DNA of 7,610 bases, taken from an uncultured Arenimonas sp. (GTDB lineage Bacteria > Pseudomonadota > Gammaproteobacteria > Xanthomonadales > Xanthomonadaceae). Under the pieces are notes generated by a model. It was not told the origin of the DNA. It saw nothing but the letters and a program-made list of their open reading frames with translations, and did no database searches. Below, in pieces: positions 6,747-7,610 of the stretch (position 1 is its first letter; each line of letters opens with the position of its first letter). The DNA is taken from NCBI GenBank assembly GCA_946885815.1, contig CAMPHE010000077.1, positions 1 through 7,610 of the forward strand, written 5' to 3'. The translations under genes were made by a program, and so were the position numbers.

Positions 6747-7610
6747 CTACTTCGAGCGCTGCAGATCGTCGATGAGCGCGCGCAGGAAGCGCGCGGCCTC
6801 GCCGCCCGTCGCGGCGCGGTGGTCGAAGGTGAGCGACAGCGGCATGATCCGGTGCGCCTCCATGCCGCCGAGCACCGGCACGACCGCGTGGTGCAGGCGG
6901 CCGGCGCCGATGATCGCGACGCACGGCGGGACGACCACGGGCGTGGCGTACTTGCCGGCGAACACGCCGAAGTTGCTGAGCATGATCGTGTAGTCGCGCA
7001 GGTCTTCCGGCGGCAGGCTGCGCGCCTTGACGCCGTCGCGGATGCGGTTGAGTTCCGCGCGCACCTGCTGCGGATACAGCCGCTCGGCGCCGCGCAGGTT
7101 GCCGACGAACAGGCCGTCCGGCGCGTCGATCGCGATGCCGACATCGACGCGCGTGTGGCGACGCAGCGTGCCTTCCTTCGCGTTGAGCCACGAATTCATC
7201 GCCGGCACCTGCGTCGCCGCGACCGCGAGGCCGCGGATCAGCCGCACCATGATGTCCTCGCCGGGCGCCCACGCGTGCAGGTCGGCGTCGTCCATCAGCG
7301 TGGTCGGCACGACTTCGGCGTGCGCGGCCGACATCGAGCGGATCATGTTGCGGCGCACGCCGCGGACCGGGTCGTCGACGTCCATCGCGACGGCGGCGTC
7401 GGCCCTGGCGGGCGCCGCGGCCTTCGGCGCGGCCGGGGCGGGGCTGGCGGCGGCGCGCATCGCCGCCGTTTCGCCGGCGGACGCGGCCGGCGACGCGGCG
7501 TCCGCGCGGCCTGCCGGCGCCGGCGCCGGCGCGGCACCGAGCGCCGCGCTGCCGCTGGCCGCGGCCTGCTTCACATCGGCCATCGTCACCGTGCCGTCGG
7601 GGCCGGTGGC
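6747..7610 (-). CDS. 2-oxoacid dehydrogenase complex E2 (dihydrolipoamide acyltransferase), 5' end outside window
   Basis: About 287 C-terminal residues are visible; the N-terminal lipoyl domain and start are beyond the right edge. The order is the end of a peripheral subunit-binding domain (ATGPDGTVTMADVKQAA), an Ala/Pro-rich flexible linker of about 55 residues, then the catalytic core from DPVRGVRRNMIRSMSAAHAE onward. Core features are VVPTTLMDDADL, VDVGIAIDAPDGLFVGNLR, YTIMLSNFGVFAGKYATPVV, VPPCVAIIGAGR and the active-site block LTFDHRAATGGEAARFL with the catalytic His. The usual HxxxDG reads HRAATGG, with Thr (codon 6807-6809) in the Asp place, as I recall from a branched-chain/E1-alpha-beta linked subgroup. 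The enzyme transfers an acyl group from lipoyl-lysine to CoA; the substrate (pyruvate or branched-chain oxoacids) cannot be settled here. The VOC gene follows after 4 bases. Confidence 0.9.
   Translation of the reverse strand, partial: ATGPDGTVTMADVKQAAASGSAALGAAPAPAPAGRADAASPAASAGETAAMRAAASPAPAAPKAAAPARADAAVAMDVDDPVRGVRRNMIRSMSAAHAEVVPTTLMDDADLHAWAPGEDIMVRLIRGLAVAATQVPAMNSWLNAKEGTLRRHTRVDVGIAIDAPDGLFVGNLRGAERLYPQQVRAELNRIRDGVKARSLPPEDLRDYTIMLSNFGVFAGKYATPVVVPPCVAIIGAGRLHHAVVPVLGGMEAHRIMPLSLTFDHRAATGGEAARFLRALIDDLQRSK

Noticed and set aside
6353..7144. Longer start for the VOC protein inside the E2 gene
   Set aside because: The added part is an Arg/Ser/Ala-rich alternate frame of E2; the VOC fold begins right after ATG 6742.
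7390..7530. Repetitive Ala/Pro-coding GC stretch as a DNA repeat element
   Set aside because: It is the flexible linker of the E2 protein, in frame and typical for the family.

Overview
This GC-rich window (strongly G/C at third codon positions) looks like a chromosomal segment of a Lysobacteraceae/Xanthomonadaceae gammaproteobacterium of the Lysobacter or Luteimonas kind. That placement is an inference from the run birA-coaX-SPOR protein, the 440-residue TrpRS with a C-terminal extension, the entericidin-like lipoprotein and the style of intergenic repeats. No species can be named. Most of the content is housekeeping, and I see no phage, transposase, CRISPR array or defence island.

Layout. 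Bases 1 to about 145, read on the minus strand, encode an internal piece of the homodimeric pyruvate dehydrogenase E1 (aceE). Within about 131-145 the sequence changes, with no gap, into the 3' half of birA on the plus strand. This leaves both genes truncated at one join. birA, coaX and a membrane-anchored SPOR-domain protein follow as a tight operon with ATGA stop/start overlaps. A tRNA-Thr(TGT) with its own -10 box comes next, then an imperfect inverted repeat with GTAG boxes (REPIN-like).

A second plus-strand pair is an exported rhodanese with a His/Asp-rich tail, overlapped by 4 bases by an arginase. A 46-residue entericidin-like lipoprotein gene converges on the arginase, and the two share a perfect 12-bp stem containing both stop codons. 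Further right, a minus-strand exported protein of unknown function is divergent from trpS, with about 105 bases between them. trpS faces a minus-strand pair, a lipoyl-dependent 2-oxoacid dehydrogenase E2 (cut by the right edge) and a small VOC/glyoxalase-like protein. A long inverted repeat made of three ACGCGGAT units per arm separates them.

How they work together. BirA (biotin attachment), CoaX (CoA synthesis) and the E2 subunit (acyl transfer to CoA) all touch cofactor and acyl-CoA metabolism, but only birA-coaX-SPOR looks like one transcription unit. Rhodanese and arginase are probably translationally coupled. No stretch longer than about 300 bases lacks a gene. The points most worth checking are the aceE/birA join, the DUF1508/YegP-like tail on TrpRS, the stem shared by two stop codons, and the two intergenic repeats.
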